A stretch of DNA of 64,000 bases, from the NCBI RefSeq assembly GCF_010093595.1, contig NW_022985439.1, positions 2,686,479 through 2,750,478 of the forward strand. The letters run 5' to 3'. Positions within the stretch are counted from its first letter, which is position 1. Each line of letters starts with the position of its first letter. A program made the position numbers and the translations under genes. The notes under the pieces are model-generated. The model saw only the letters and a list, made by a program, of their open reading frames with translations, was not told the origin of the DNA and did not search any database. This DNA is from Mytilinidion resinicola. Lineage: Eukaryota > Ascomycota > Dothideomycetes > Mytilinidiales > Mytilinidiaceae. Shown here in pieces: positions 10,998 to 23,201 of the stretch.

Positions 10998-12433
10998 AGG
11001 GCAATGTCAAGTCTATATCTCGATCAGCACAGGGTACATGTGTGCTTTTATACAAACCCGCAGGCAGCTGTACAGTACCTACGTATCCAGACGATTTTAT
11101 CGCGACATTACGCCCACCCATTTCACTTGATCAGTCTGCAAATCGTCATATCCCAACGCAGCTCAAGCACGCCCTCGTGGCTTAGGCCTAGTTAGCTGGA
11201 AGCTGGAAGAAGGATCAGGTTCCATAGAAACCCGCCCATACAGCCGCAGCCATCTCATAACTCCGCAAGAGTTAGTTGGATCGAGATGCGCTAGCGGATC
11301 TGATATTCACGGGCGCATCTTTTCGAGGGTTCGAGACTCGGCTGTTCCTGATGATGGCGTTGATGTGGTAGCTGATGCTTGCGTTAGTCTCTCTTGGGAT
11401 AGCAGCCTCGTGCCTCCGGAGCCAGTCCTCTGCAAATAGTGATAGGAATCTCTCAAATGGCATTTTGTAACTTCGAATGGCTTCTTGAGAGGAATTTGTA
11501 GGGTCTGGGGTGTTCCCATGGAGAGAGGGAGAAGAGTTCTTGCGTTAGTCTAAATCCGATCTAGCGCTAGGTAGTTAGCAAGCGGCACTACCTCAGCGAC
11601 AAGGACGTCTATCACTCATACATCACACCTGACTATCAGCCATTTTGAGCAGAGACCTGCCTCATCGGCTTGGTGCTCCAGGCGCAAATCACTAACAATC
11701 CCAGCGTCGTTACTCTACTCTTCCTTGATCCGATCAATTCCGCCCGTCGGACAGCTCGCCATTGAGGATGTTGATTCTGCGAGGACATCACATCCCTATA
11801 ATTCCATGCATTTGCCATCTTCTTGCTTCTGGCAACTTTTGACGTCGCGGATTTCGAATATTCTGTGGTTGGCACCCCGGTGTAAGGTGCGGAAGCCGAT
11901 GTAAAATATTGACCGAAGGATCGAAGATTCTGATTTATACTCACCGAACCCAGCCAACCAGTCCTAGCGAAGGTAAGATGCAGGAACCAACAGGCCACCA
12001 ACCCAAGATAGGTTAGGTTCTCTTTAGGTCTCGATCGTGTAGGGCCTAATTATCGGTTCGTGGATAGCGCTATGTGCGTAAAGGCAATCCCATCGACCAG
12101 GTCCAACATATGCAACAACTGCCTATAGCACGTGGATGTCTCCATAGAATTTCTACTTATCAAAAAGACTTCATGGCATGCTCATAATTCCCCTGATCTG
12201 CGATTGATCCTAATTTGATGGGGCTGGCGGCCTCGTAACCTTCTTTGAGCTTTGCTTACAAAAGTCAGATTTGATCGCGCCAAGCGTTTCAGTCGTCAGC
12301 AGAAATCCACAAGCCTACTTCTACTCTCATACACGTCTGATCTCATGTTATGTTCGTCCTCGTACTTGTTGAAAACTACGGGATGCGCGTTTGATTCATC
12401 GTTTTCGGCGACGGTCATCTTCACGGCCTCAAG
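10998..12433. other. Intergenic before the synthetase
   Basis: About 1.4 kb with no supported gene. Short frames at 11272-11519 and 11636-12001 lack domain features and intron-consistent extensions. It should contain the synthetase promoter; TTATCGGTTCG at about 12049 is the only TCGG-type element that I noticed. Confidence 0.4.
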
Positions 12434-15400
12434 ATGGGATCAATCGCCCCTCAGGGCATGCCGGAAGAAATTCCTCCGCGCCTACCGAATTCAGTGTGCG
12501 ATCTATTCCAAAGACATGTGAAAGCTTTCCCTGGTCGAATCGCGGTCTCTCATGGCGATTCTCAGCTCACTTATCGCGAATTGGAAGCGGCATCTGCAAG
12601 AATTGCGATGATCTTACAAAAGCGAGGAGTTAAACCACGAGACTGTGTTCCGATTTTGACGTCAAGATGCCCGGAGATGGTCGCTTGTCTACTTGCCATT
12701 GTCAGTATCGGAGCCTGCTACGTCCCCGTTGATGTCGAAAGCTGGAGTCCAGAACGAATCCATACAGTCCTATCTGTCATTTCTGCAAAGGTCATCATAG
12801 CCACGGACGTTAAACCATCGCCTCACAACGAGGTCACAATTACTGGTCAGGAGATCCACGATGCGGTTTTCTCCGAAAAGACCCTTGTATCAGCAAGACC
12901 AAGTCTTCCCATTGCTGCTTGCAAAGAAGATCCAGCTTATACGATATTCACGTCTGGGACGACGGGAATGCCGAAGGGCGTTCAGATCGCGAACGAAAGT
13001 CTTCTGCATTTTGTACAGCATTACGATTTTGGCATTACACCTGTCGACAAAGTACTTGTTCTCTTCTCCATTGCATTCGACGGTGAGTGACCCGCCAATG
13101 TATATTGATAACAATACTAAAATATGCTCAGCATACACTGGCGCTGTCTTCTGTACCCTGGGTAACGGGGGTCATTTGATGCTATCTGATTCTGAAACAT
13201 TCATGAGGGACGCAGGACTTTGTACCGTTTTGCCATGTGCTCCATCTCTTCTTGATACTCTTCAGGAGCCTGATCTTTACAATAATATCCACACCATATG
13301 TATGGGCGGAGAGTCACCAAGCCCCCATCTTATCCGAAAATGGTGGTCACCTAGCCGTCGAATACTCAATGCCTATGGTCCTACGGAAACGACCATTGCA
13401 GCCAGTCAAGCCGAGTTGAAACCAGAATTGCCAATCTCTCTTGGAAGACCCATGAACGGATGTCAAATGCTTCTTTTGGATTCCAACCTGGAGGAGGCGT
13501 TGGAGGGAGAAATTTATATCGGCGGTCCCATCGTTGGTCTCGGATATTACCAGAACGAAGCCCTCACGAAAGAGAAGTTCATTCATTGGAACGGAACACG
13601 GCTGTACCGCACATCAGACTTCGGGAGACGGACATCTGACGGCATCTCTTTTCTCTGCAGAAAAGATAGTTTGGTTAAGAATCGCGGCTTTCTCATCAAC
13701 CTCGAAGTTGAGGTCATCCCGGCGCTTCTGGAAAACACCGAAGTTTACGCTGCTACGGCTTTCATGCACCATCAAAAACTCGTAGCGTATGTGATACCTG
13801 AGTGCGTGGACGTTCACGACCTCCGACTTAAAGTCTCGAGCAATCATGACACTTTTCATGTTCCGGATCTCATCAAAGCTGTGTCATCGTTTCCGTTAAC
13901 GTCTAGTGGAAAGGTCGATGTCAAAGCACTTCGCAAGGATCTCGACCTTGAAGTTGTTCACTCCGCCGAGCTATCAAGCTCCACGGATACGCCGCTTGGC
14001 TACCTGAGATCTGCCATTTCCTTGGCCTTGAATCTGCCCTTGGGAAATATTGCAGAAGATGTGTCCTTCTGGGAGCTTGGAGGAAATTCTCTAGCTGCGA
14101 TCAAACTTCTTTCGCTTCTCCATGAGCGGCAACTTTCGATCAACTTGGAACGCCTATACCTGCTTCCGAGCATAGTAGCCATATCTGAGGAGTTACATGC
14201 CATTGTAGCCTCCGCCACATCTCCGAGTCACTCTCAGGAAGGTGTCCTGCTATGCAACACCCGTCAGGAGCCGAGAGCACCTATTACAAATGTGCAAATG
14301 GGGATGATTCGGTCCTCCCTCCAAGAGAGCCTCACAGCATACATTTTAGTCTCTATCAACTTTGAAACGGACGAACAAATATTCAACTCGGGACAGTGGA
14401 AAGATGCTTGGGAGATAGTACTAGCCAGGCATTCGATCTTTCGGACTTCTTTTGACACTTCTAAAGGCACCCAAATAGCTGAAGGCAGCTACGCTCATGA
14501 TTGGGAAGAGACTATTGTTGCTACAGATCAGCTGGAAAGCGTCATAAACCAAGAGTCTGATGCTCTACTGGCTCTGTCAAAGTATCATGGGTTCGAACCA
14601 TTGTTCTCTCCTGCTAATGCTTTCCGATTTATCAGAGCACCCGGATCAAAGTCTACCCTTCTATGGTTGGTCCATCACAGTCAAATTGATGGGTGGTCGT
14701 TCGGGATACTGATTAGCGAAGTGCGATCAATTATATCGGGACAGACCCTACCACAGCCTCCTCAATTCTACATTTTCGCGAAGAATCTTGAGCTCCATAT
14801 CAAGCAACAGCGTCATACGTCGATTGCATTCTGGTCCAAAACTTTGAAGGGCTTCTTGGAGGGTGCTCCATTGAACCTACCCAAACCGGAATCGAAAAAT
14901 ATTACCACTGAGCCTTCTAGCACTTCGGTAGATCTAAATCTTTCCGTCCTCGATTTTGAGGAAAAGGCTCGCAACCTGAAAGTCTCTCCAGCTGCCGTCA
15001 TATATGGGGCGTGGGCGATGGTGCTTGCGACCTACTCGGCAAAGGACCGCGTCGTCTTTGGAACGGTTTTCTCAGGTCGCAATTTCCCCATCGCAGGTGT
15101 AGAGAAGATTGTAGGGCCGATGATCAACACTTGTCCCTTTCCAGTTGCTCTCAATGGAATAGACTCGAAGAGCGATCTCCTAAATCGAGTACAGACGCAA
15201 TTGCTTCAGATCAGTGACCACCAATGGTCGGCCGCGGAGGCTCTTGAAGAAATTGCATCAGGGAGTCATGCACGCATATACGACACGATATTATTTCTTG
15301 AATATGACCTGCCAGAAGTATTCTCGGAGTCCGAGGACGAAAAGCTCGGCCAATTCAATATCACTCGGAAAGACATGCCCGAGTTCGGCCTCACGATTCT

Positions 15401-18400
15401 TGTGGAGGCTTCGAAAGGCCACTTCACTCTTCGTGCGCTGTCGCAAAGGTCTTTGTATGATGGTTCAGTGATCAGCAGAATGCTAAAACATTTTCGGAAC
15501 CTTATTCAAGCACTTCTGGATAGCCGCTGTCAAGATCTCCCAAGCATCCGTCAAAGAATGCTAGACCCGCCAGAGCTTCATTCTTTGACACAAAACTCAC
15601 TCTCACGTTTTGACGAGTATCATGGACCAAAAAATCTCAAGCAAAGTCTTGAGCGTGCTGCAGATGCGTGGCCATCTCACGTCGCTGTTGAGTCAACCTC
15701 ACGATCCATGACCTATTCCGAACTAGATCGGACCGCAAACTTTCTTGCCAAGTACATCGCGCAGATCGTGTACCCCGGAGAGGCAGTGGCTCTGGTCAGT
15801 GATGGGTCTCTGAATTGGCTAATTGGAGTCATCTCTATCATCAAATCTGGAGCCATATATGTTCCCCTAGATACCAAACTCCCTTCCCAACGCATGGAGA
15901 TTATCACCAAAACTTCGGATGCAAAGCTATGCATAGTTCCAAACCAAGAATGCGAAGGCCTTCTTGCACCAGATTCGGTTCCACTACTGTCGATACACCA
16001 AATTCTGCGGGGTGCGCCGAGCCAGCAGTCTGGACGACTTCAGGTCAATATCAAACCGGCCGATTGGGCCTACGTAATTTTCACATCTGGCTCTACGGGT
16101 GTACCCAAGGGCGTTCGCGTCAATCATCATGCTGTATTATCTTACCTCTCATACGAGCCGGCAAGGATGCACGCTGCTCCGGGAAGACGACATGCTCAGA
16201 TGTTTTCCGCGGGATTTGATGTTAATATCGCCGAGATATTTGGAACACTATGCTACGGCGCAACCTTGGTTCTCAAAGACCCCTCCGATCCTTATGCTCA
16301 TCTCAAACGCATCGATGCTACCATGATCACTCCTTCGTTTCTGTCAGTGTGTTCTCCGGACGAGCTAAGCAATCTAGATACCATTCTTTTTGCAGGAGAA
16401 GCAGTTCCACAAGCTCTTTCTGATCGTTGGAGTGGTGATCGGCGGCTATACAATTCTTATGGGCCCTGTGAGTGCACGATTGGTGCTCTCTTTAAGCTTC
16501 TGCAGCCCGGTGAGCGGGTCACATTGGGTCGTGCCATCCCGCGCGTAGGAGTGTATCTCCTTGATACTCACAGCAACCCTGTGCCAATTGGAGTCACCGG
16601 CGAAATATGCCTTTCCGGTCTGCAAGTGATGGATGGCTATATCGGAGCCGAACTGAAGTCTCAGACGGATGCGCGCTTTGTGCCCGACCCTTTCCTCCAA
16701 GGCCACAAAATGTATCGAACCGGGGACCTTGCAGTATGGACCGAGGATATGGAGCTTCGATTTCTCGGACGTATAGATAACCAGGTGAAAGTCCGCGGAT
16801 ATCGTGTGGAGTTGGAAGAGATCGAGAACGCGATCCTCTCAGCATGCCCTACGGCTACTCACGCCGCTGCTTTGATCGACGATGGGAACATTGCCGCTTT
16901 CGTCGCTCCTGGAAATATAGATACTGCGTTGCTTCAGCAGCGACTCCGCGGCCAACTACCTAGCTATGCTTGCCCAGCATCGATTATCTCACTACCACAT
17001 TTCCCAACGACGCCAAACCAGAAGCTAGATCGAAAGGCCCTCAAAGGCATGGCTGCAACGATTCCACGGTCGCTTCCAAGTGCTCGCAGCAAACAAGTCT
17101 TAACGAAGACCCAAAGCCTGATCGAAAGGATTTGGCGGGAGACTATTGGACTTTCAGATGGCGATGAAATTGAGCTAGATGATGACTTCATGGCTCTCGG
17201 TGGTAACTCTCTTCGCCAGATCAAAGCTGCACAAAAGATCTCCGCGGACATTAGTTTATCAATACCATTGTCCATCTTCATTAGAAACACCAAGATGTCA
17301 GCATTAGCTACAGCACTTGATGAGTTTGTGGTCAAAGAATCTCCGAAGGGGGATCCATTCCAATCATTTTTAGTGAGCTGGAAATCCACATCTACTTCAT
17401 CAATAAGGGTCTCGCGGCTCGAGGAAGAAATCTACGAGCTGAGCTCTTCGTCTGCGACGCCCCAAAGCTTCAATGTACCGTATATGCTCGAATTGCGCGG
17501 AAACGTGGACTTAGAGAAGCTAGAGCGAGCGATTAACGCGGTCGTCAACAGGAATGCCATTTTCAGGACCTTTTACGAACGCAGAGGCAGTATTTTGCGA
17601 CGCAGCATCTCAATGGACCCGGTCTCGATCGAACGTATCTCGATGGCTCGCAGGTCGGGGGAAGCTTTGCAGCGAGTATCTAGGGATTTGGTGGATAAGC
17701 CATTCGATCTTTCGAAGGAACACCCCATCAGGATCGCTCTTCTCGAACACGATTCTCATATCACATTGATCGTCGCAATGCATCACATTATCACTGACAA
17801 GACATCTTGCAACATCCTTTTCAAAAAGATCCAGGAACACTATACGAAAGGACCTGAAGCAGCCCACCGAGTTCGAAGCACCGTTCAGGAGCCATCGTAT
17901 GCTGAATGGGCAGATTGGGATCGCGCGAAAACACATGAGATACCAGAAGCCCACTTTCACTATTGGAAGGAACACCTCAGAACTCTCACGCGGAGGCCAT
18001 TCACGCAGACCTCGGAGTCAGTAAAGGGAGACGCTTCCAACTGTACCTTTGATGTGTCGATAGATTCAGTCTCCAGAAGCTCGTTCGAGTACTGTCTTTC
18101 CATACTAGCCCTCACGCTTAAGGCTGTCATTGGTACCACCGACATCCTTCTCGCGATCCCGTACATCGACCGCTCCGAGCACGGCACGGAAGACATGTTT
18201 GGCATCTTCTTAGACAGACTTCCAATTCGTATCCAGCTTGACCACTTCAAGGATGTGCCCTCATTAGTCTCCGCCACAAAAGAAGGAATCGAGGGTGCTC
18301 TGTCGCATTCCATCCCCTACCGCGAAATACGGAAAATCGCTGGGGACAACGCACTTTTTGATGTCATGGTCACCTACAATAGACTGGAGGACTCCGCTAC

Positions 18401-18653
18401 TAAGGCATTTCAGTTGCCAGGCGTTCGCGTTACAGAAGCGCATTATAAACCTAGTGGATCGAAGTTTCCGCTTCTTGTGGAGTTCACGGAGACTGAAGAG
18501 GGTGTTTCCTGCGAGCTTGAGTATAGCACGGTGCTTGTGAGCGAAGTAGTTGTGAATGGGATCAAAGCGGTCATGCCGGCTATTTCCCGCTTCTTGAAAG
18601 ATGGGACACCATTGGATTCGTTGGATGCAGCGACGTGTCGTCTACTGAACTAG
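12434..18653 (+). CDS. gliP: ETP-type nonribosomal peptide synthetase, A-T-C-A-T-C
   Basis: Exons 12434-13082 and 13132-18653 give 2056 residues. A1 has TSGTTGMPKG (~173-182), NAYGPTETT and a degenerate A7/A8 (YRTSDF, CRKDSLVKNRG). T1 has LGGNS with Ser ~536. C1 has HHSQIDG (His731-Gly737). A2 has TSGSTGVPKG (~1201), YRTGDL and GRIDNQVKVRG. T2 has LGGNS with Ser ~1576. C2 has HHIITDK (~1767), where the usual Gly is Lys. The two-module order is that of GliP/SirP, which join two amino acids and release a diketopiperazine. No third thiolation domain follows C2 before the stop, unlike GliP. There is no thioesterase or reductase domain. By-eye specificity letters are given in a finding. Neighbours strongly support an ETP role. 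Confidence 0.92.
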
Positions 18654-18856
18654 ATAAGGGTGTCCCATCTGGTGATGGAGACCTCGAGACAGATTTGAGT
18701 ATCCTTTCCTTGCTACAGAATTATCATATGTGAATCTTGGGGTACATGGCGGAGTTTCAGCGTTTTCTCAAATGGGTTATCTTATTCACATCAACTCATT
18801 TGGCACATTTCAGTATTCCCAGGAAAGGATATAATGAGACGGGTATCTATATTATG

Positions 18857-20294
18857 CTAAACTTTGAACCGTTTTTCGCGAACATCTCCAAGCGCGGTAT
18901 CATCTATGCTCTTTCTCTTCTGCTTTTTCTCAGTCATTAGCTCATGGAAACTATTCAAGGCTCTATCAATCCGCTTCAAGCCTTCGGCAAGTTTCGGTGG
19001 GGGCACACCATAGCAGATGCGATACCAGCCCGGCTGGTCGAAGTGGTAGCTTGTTCCTGACGACAACACAAGGCCGTGTCGATTCAGCTGCACTCCGAAC
19101 TTCTTCTCACCATCGAGATCGTTCGCCGGACACAATTTTGCAAAGATGAATATTCCGGAGTCTGCCTCGACAAATTCCACGTTTCTCTCCACCATGAATC
19201 TCCTGATTGTTTCATAAGCTGACTTGAGCTTAGCCCCACTCTCACTCTTGACCAAATTTACGGCCTTTTCGGTGAGTAAATGTTGGACCGCAAACAGGGT
19301 AGCTACCGACGACGTCTGTTGGTGGGCACTTAATGCGGCGCTTATGCGGACTTCATCGTTGCTTTGGGAGATTAAGGCACCCTGCAAGTATTAATGCTGG
19401 TTAATGTTGCAGATGCAGGTGGTACTTACCAGCCGAATGCCGCTGCACCCAAAGTCCTTGCTGAGACTGTAGATGATGTGCACCAATTTGTCACTGTTCT
19501 CCAGCGATAAGGCGGAGATGAACCCTGGCGATTGCGTCTGGTTCTCGGAACCTGTATGCAAGGACAAGGCGTATACCTCATCGGAGATATAGTGAAGATT
19601 CTTTTGACGGCAAAAATCCAGGGTCGCTTGGAGGGTGTCTCTCGGATAGCACTTCCCCAGTGGATTGTTTGGGTTGCAGATCAACACTGCCCTGACAAAG
19701 ACTGTAGTGTCTTCCAATGCGGCTTCGTAGTACTTCAAACTGTCCGTGGTAAAGAACTCTTCGAGGGGAACATGTACTGGGATGACCTTCGCGTTGTTGT
19801 GGATACTAAGTGAGAGGTCTAGGCCCGCCCAGTAGGGCGCAGCGATGAGGACGGCGTCGCCGGGATCGCATATCTGCTCCACCAAAGCCTCTAGCGCATA
19901 GCTCCCGCCGGCGGCAAGCACGACATGAGAGGGATGAACCGCAGTCTTGGGGCCGAAATTTCTATTGACCAAAGTGGCAATGCGCTCTCTAGCTATCGGA
20001 CTTCCACCGATGCCCTCGGAGTAGCAGAGATCCTTCACGATTGTCAGTCGATCCGCGAAGTTCTGAAACATAGAGTCTGCATACCGACGCAATAATGCCG
20101 CTGAAGGGCCCTTCGGACTTTTCCTGGATTTCGTGTACTATTTCTTTTTGCAGGAGACAGTTCTCAGCAGTCGATAGGTCGATCACCGCGTCACCGGACA
20201 AACCGAGGACAGCTCCGTGTTGGTTCAAAAGCTGAGGGATGATAGTCTTATTCCGCAAGTCGCACCGTCGAGAAAGCATCTTGGAATCGATCAA
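18857..20294 (-). CDS. gliI: GliI-like PLP enzyme (ACC-synthase-like C-S lyase)
   Basis: Exons 19381-18857 and 20062-19430 are clear. A first exon 20294-20139 joins by a 76-base intron (GTACAC donor, TTTCAG acceptor) and gives 437 residues, the usual size for the family. Fold-type I aminotransferase motifs are present: AENCLL near the N-terminus, YSEGIGG, CNPNNPLGK, ISDEVYAL and the PLP lysine in SLSKDFG (Lys254). The C-terminal domain has YRICYGVPPPKL and a Lys-rich tail. GliI cleaves the C-S bonds of the cysteine bis-adduct to give the dithiol. The exon 1-2 join uses a weak donor; a frameshift there is an alternative. It ends 200 bases from the synthetase and shares a promoter region with the prenyltransferase. 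Confidence 0.82.
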
Positions 20295-20353
20295 TTGTTC
20301 TCTTTGTATTAGATGTTGAAGCTCACGTACATATACGCCTCGCTTCCCGATCG

Positions 20354-20390
20354 TCGGTCCGCTTAGCTTGGTCGGCCACTATTCGGACTG
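20354..20390. promoter_or_regulatory. Candidate regulator sites in a bidirectional promoter
   Basis: Between the divergent GliI-like and prenyltransferase genes lie TCGGTCCG (20354-20361) and ATTCGGACT (20381-20389). The same two half elements occur together upstream of the cluster regulator (31361-31377). CGG/CCG half sites are typical for Zn2Cys6 proteins; binding here is inferred. Confidence 0.35.
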
Positions 20391-20691
20391 CATCGCTTAT
20401 TGGCCACGCTTATGCGATCTGGTAGGTCAAACCCTGAGTCCTGGTCGCCAGAAGATGGCTTTCATGCAGGTACTTTGTTAAAGATCAGATATGCTGACCC
20501 TGACCTTGAAGTTCTAGACTCTCTGGAATATCGATTTTCAACATTCTTTTTGCTAGGCAACGATAGGCAGTCTTCCACCATCAAGCCATCATGTTGTTCA
20601 GCTACACAGATCTGTAAGTACTACTAGTCCTGTCCCTGCTGGCCATCCCCTGATTCGCTATCTGTAGTTGCCAAACCCTTGCCAGGAATCA

Positions 20692-22105
20692 ATGGGACCT
20701 ATCAAAACCTCCAGTACGATCATATTTCCACATTATCAACTCCCAACTAAAGATTTCAAGCGCAATGGACTTCAAAAGCCATCATTCTCTGATGTCTCTC
20801 GTCCCAAACTCCGCCGCCAGCGCACCAAGACCGGCGAAAGTCCGAACAGCCTATACTGGCGCTCAGATGCGGGCATCATGCTGTGGGACATGATGTGCAT
20901 GGGTGGCTACACCAACCAATCGCAAGAGTTTCACTCCACCTTCTTCGCACGCCACATTGCCAGTTCCTTGGGACCGCATCCTGGGGCCACCGGCGCCTCG
21001 GATTCCTGGGAAAGCTTCATGACAGACGACCACACGCCCATAGAGCTTAGCTGGAACTGGGCTCCCTCGCGCAGTGGACCGTCCGTTCGGTATTCCGTTG
21101 ACCCGATTGAGATCTCTTCGGGTTCGATTTTAGATCCGTTCAATACGCAGGCGAGCATTGAGTTGCTGCAGAAAACGATGCCGTACGCTGCTGCGTTTAA
21201 TCTGCAGTGGTATGAGCACTTTACGAAGGCGCTGACCGTCTCGGGGAAGGGGTTGAGAAGTCAAGATGTCAACTCGTCGAAGATTCCGCGGTCGCAGCAG
21301 TTTCTGGCCTTCGAGCTACTGGACGATGAGATCATGACAAAGGTGTATTTCCTGCCTCAGTGGAAAGCCAAGAGAACTAGAGCTACGACTCTGGAAGTTG
21401 TGGAGAATGCTGTTCATGCTCTGGGAACGTCCGATCCGTCAATGTCTGCTGCCATGGATGTGATCACTGATTACATCTGCTCGTTTCCCTTAGAAGAGCG
21501 TCCTGAAGTCGAGATCGTGGCCATAGACTGCATTGACCCGTCAAAGTCTCGCATCAAGATCTACCTCCGGTCCCGCCGAACGACGTTCGACAGCGTGATC
21601 GATATGATGACCCTGGGTGGCCGGTTACCGGCTATGACGGGGAAGGGTCAAGCTTCTCTGGAAGAGCTATGGTGTTCCGTGCTGAGTCTTGATAACGCGG
21701 ATATGGACCTACCGGAAACCACACATCGGACGGCGGGGATTTTATACTACCTCGAGCTTAGAGCAGACTCGCCGCTGCCAAAGTCGAAAGTCTACATCCC
21801 AGCGAAGCATTACGGGAAGGATGACCTTTCGGTAGCTCGTGGGCTGTCTAAGTTCCTAGGCAACAGAGATCAGTACATGGCCGATGGGAGTGACTATCTA
21901 GATGGCGTCACCCGAATATGGTAAGTGAATCATCCCCCTCCGCGCATAATGTTGCTAATACAATTTTAGCAAGCACCGCAAACTAGAAGACGGTCGAGGT
22001 TTCCATACCTACATCTCGTGCGCCGTATCCGGCGATGATCTGAACGTCACATCGTATTACAATCCAGAAATCTACCATGCTTCACGGGGCCATTTGCGAT
22101 CATGA
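20692..22105 (+). CDS. DMATS-type aromatic prenyltransferase (SirD-like)
   Basis: Exons 20692-21920 and 21970-22105 give 454 residues from the first in-frame ATG. The frame stays open for 24 bases upstream, to a TTG. Family features include [16 protein letters not shown], an LGPHPG turn, the acidic base region PIELSWNW (residues ~120-127), VRYSVDPI and repeated beta-strand segments such as KVYFLPQWK and RIKIYLR with the basic and Tyr residues that hold dimethylallyl diphosphate. The length fits fungal DMATS enzymes. In sirodesmin clusters SirD O-prenylates tyrosine before peptide assembly; other DMATS enzymes act on tryptophan. The substrate cannot be told from sequence alone. It is divergent from the GliI-like gene with about 400 bases between starts. 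Confidence 0.88.
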
Positions 22106-23201
22106 GACCCATTCTTTTAATACCCTTTCTCATTCACTGCTTTTTCATTGAAACTTAGCATTAGACAAGGGCGTTTGTACAACCCTTGTGTATCATGAGT
22201 GTAAAAGTATCATCTTCCATCGGTCTTTCCGTTATACTCTCATTTGTCGGGGGTACTCTAAACATTTGAATTTGAGCGACTTTCATGATGATATCAACCA
22301 TATGGCGCAGTTGGGTCTCATTGCATTTCAGCGACATCTTTCTCTTACCTATGTGTAGTATTGCAATACCACCTAGAACGTTTTGGAAGCACAGCGACCC
22401 TTATAAAAAGATGGCACGTGACTTGAAGTAAAATTAATGTGAATGCAAGATAGAAAACCTTAAATCTCTTCTCGCATGCGACACGTCAAATTCCGTACGG
22501 TATTCACTTCTTAAACCCAATAACGATTTCGCTCACCATTTCACCTTCACCCCTCACAAATTCAAGACTCCCTACCCTCGGCTACTCCGTCCCCTCTCCC
22601 CTCACACTCATGCCCAAAATCAAGTTTCCCTTAGTCCTGGAAATGCCCAGCCCCCAAATTTATCCCCACTTATCAGAAACCCCTGCCACGATGACCTGCA
22701 GGTAAACGGACCGACGATCCCCCACCAGGGACGCCCTGGACGCCGCACCCGTCCTGCATTAGCGTTCGGACTTTGGGGCCAACCATCGACGAGCATGCGA
22801 GCAAGCATGTGCATAGTGGTCGAGGGGTACTTTTACACAGCAAAACTATGGGGCTATGATGGAGGCGAGTAATGGTGGCTTACATAGAGCGCCGACCGGC
22901 GAGTATCGACAGTCTCGGCGTGTAAAGTTGATACAGCGACGCCGGGGTGGGAGGCGCGATGCCGGCGAGGATGGGATGGCGCAGCGAGACAGACGGATAA
23001 CGGGCATTTGGAGGAGGGTGATAGCCGGAGTGTTGAAGGGTGAAGAGGGCTTGCGGGTGATTTGAGAGCGGGTGATTTGAGAACGGGTGCGTAGGTTCTG
23101 TACCGCTGCCCTTCGAAACTACCTCACTTCAACATCACGGAGGCAGCATATTGGGTGGCTTCATTACTGAAAGCAAGCGTCATTGTCTTTCCAAATTGAA
23201 A
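22106..23201. other. Intergenic before the P450
   Basis: No supported gene in 1.1 kb. A 15-base unit, gcgggtgatttgaga, occurs twice in tandem at 23053-23082. Other open frames here show no domain features. Confidence 0.45.

Noticed and set aside
10377..11195. Long open frame on the plus strand opposite the SnoaL-like gene
   Set aside because: It is antisense to a gene with signal peptide, intron and domain; its own translation has no domain features.
11636..12001. Minus-strand frame of 121 codons before the synthetase
   Set aside because: No recognisable domain, no signal or membrane segment and no consistent exon extension.
22620..23065. Short frames between the prenyltransferase and the P450
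   Set aside because: Composition is Arg/Gly-rich without domains, consistent with chance frames in GC-rich DNA.
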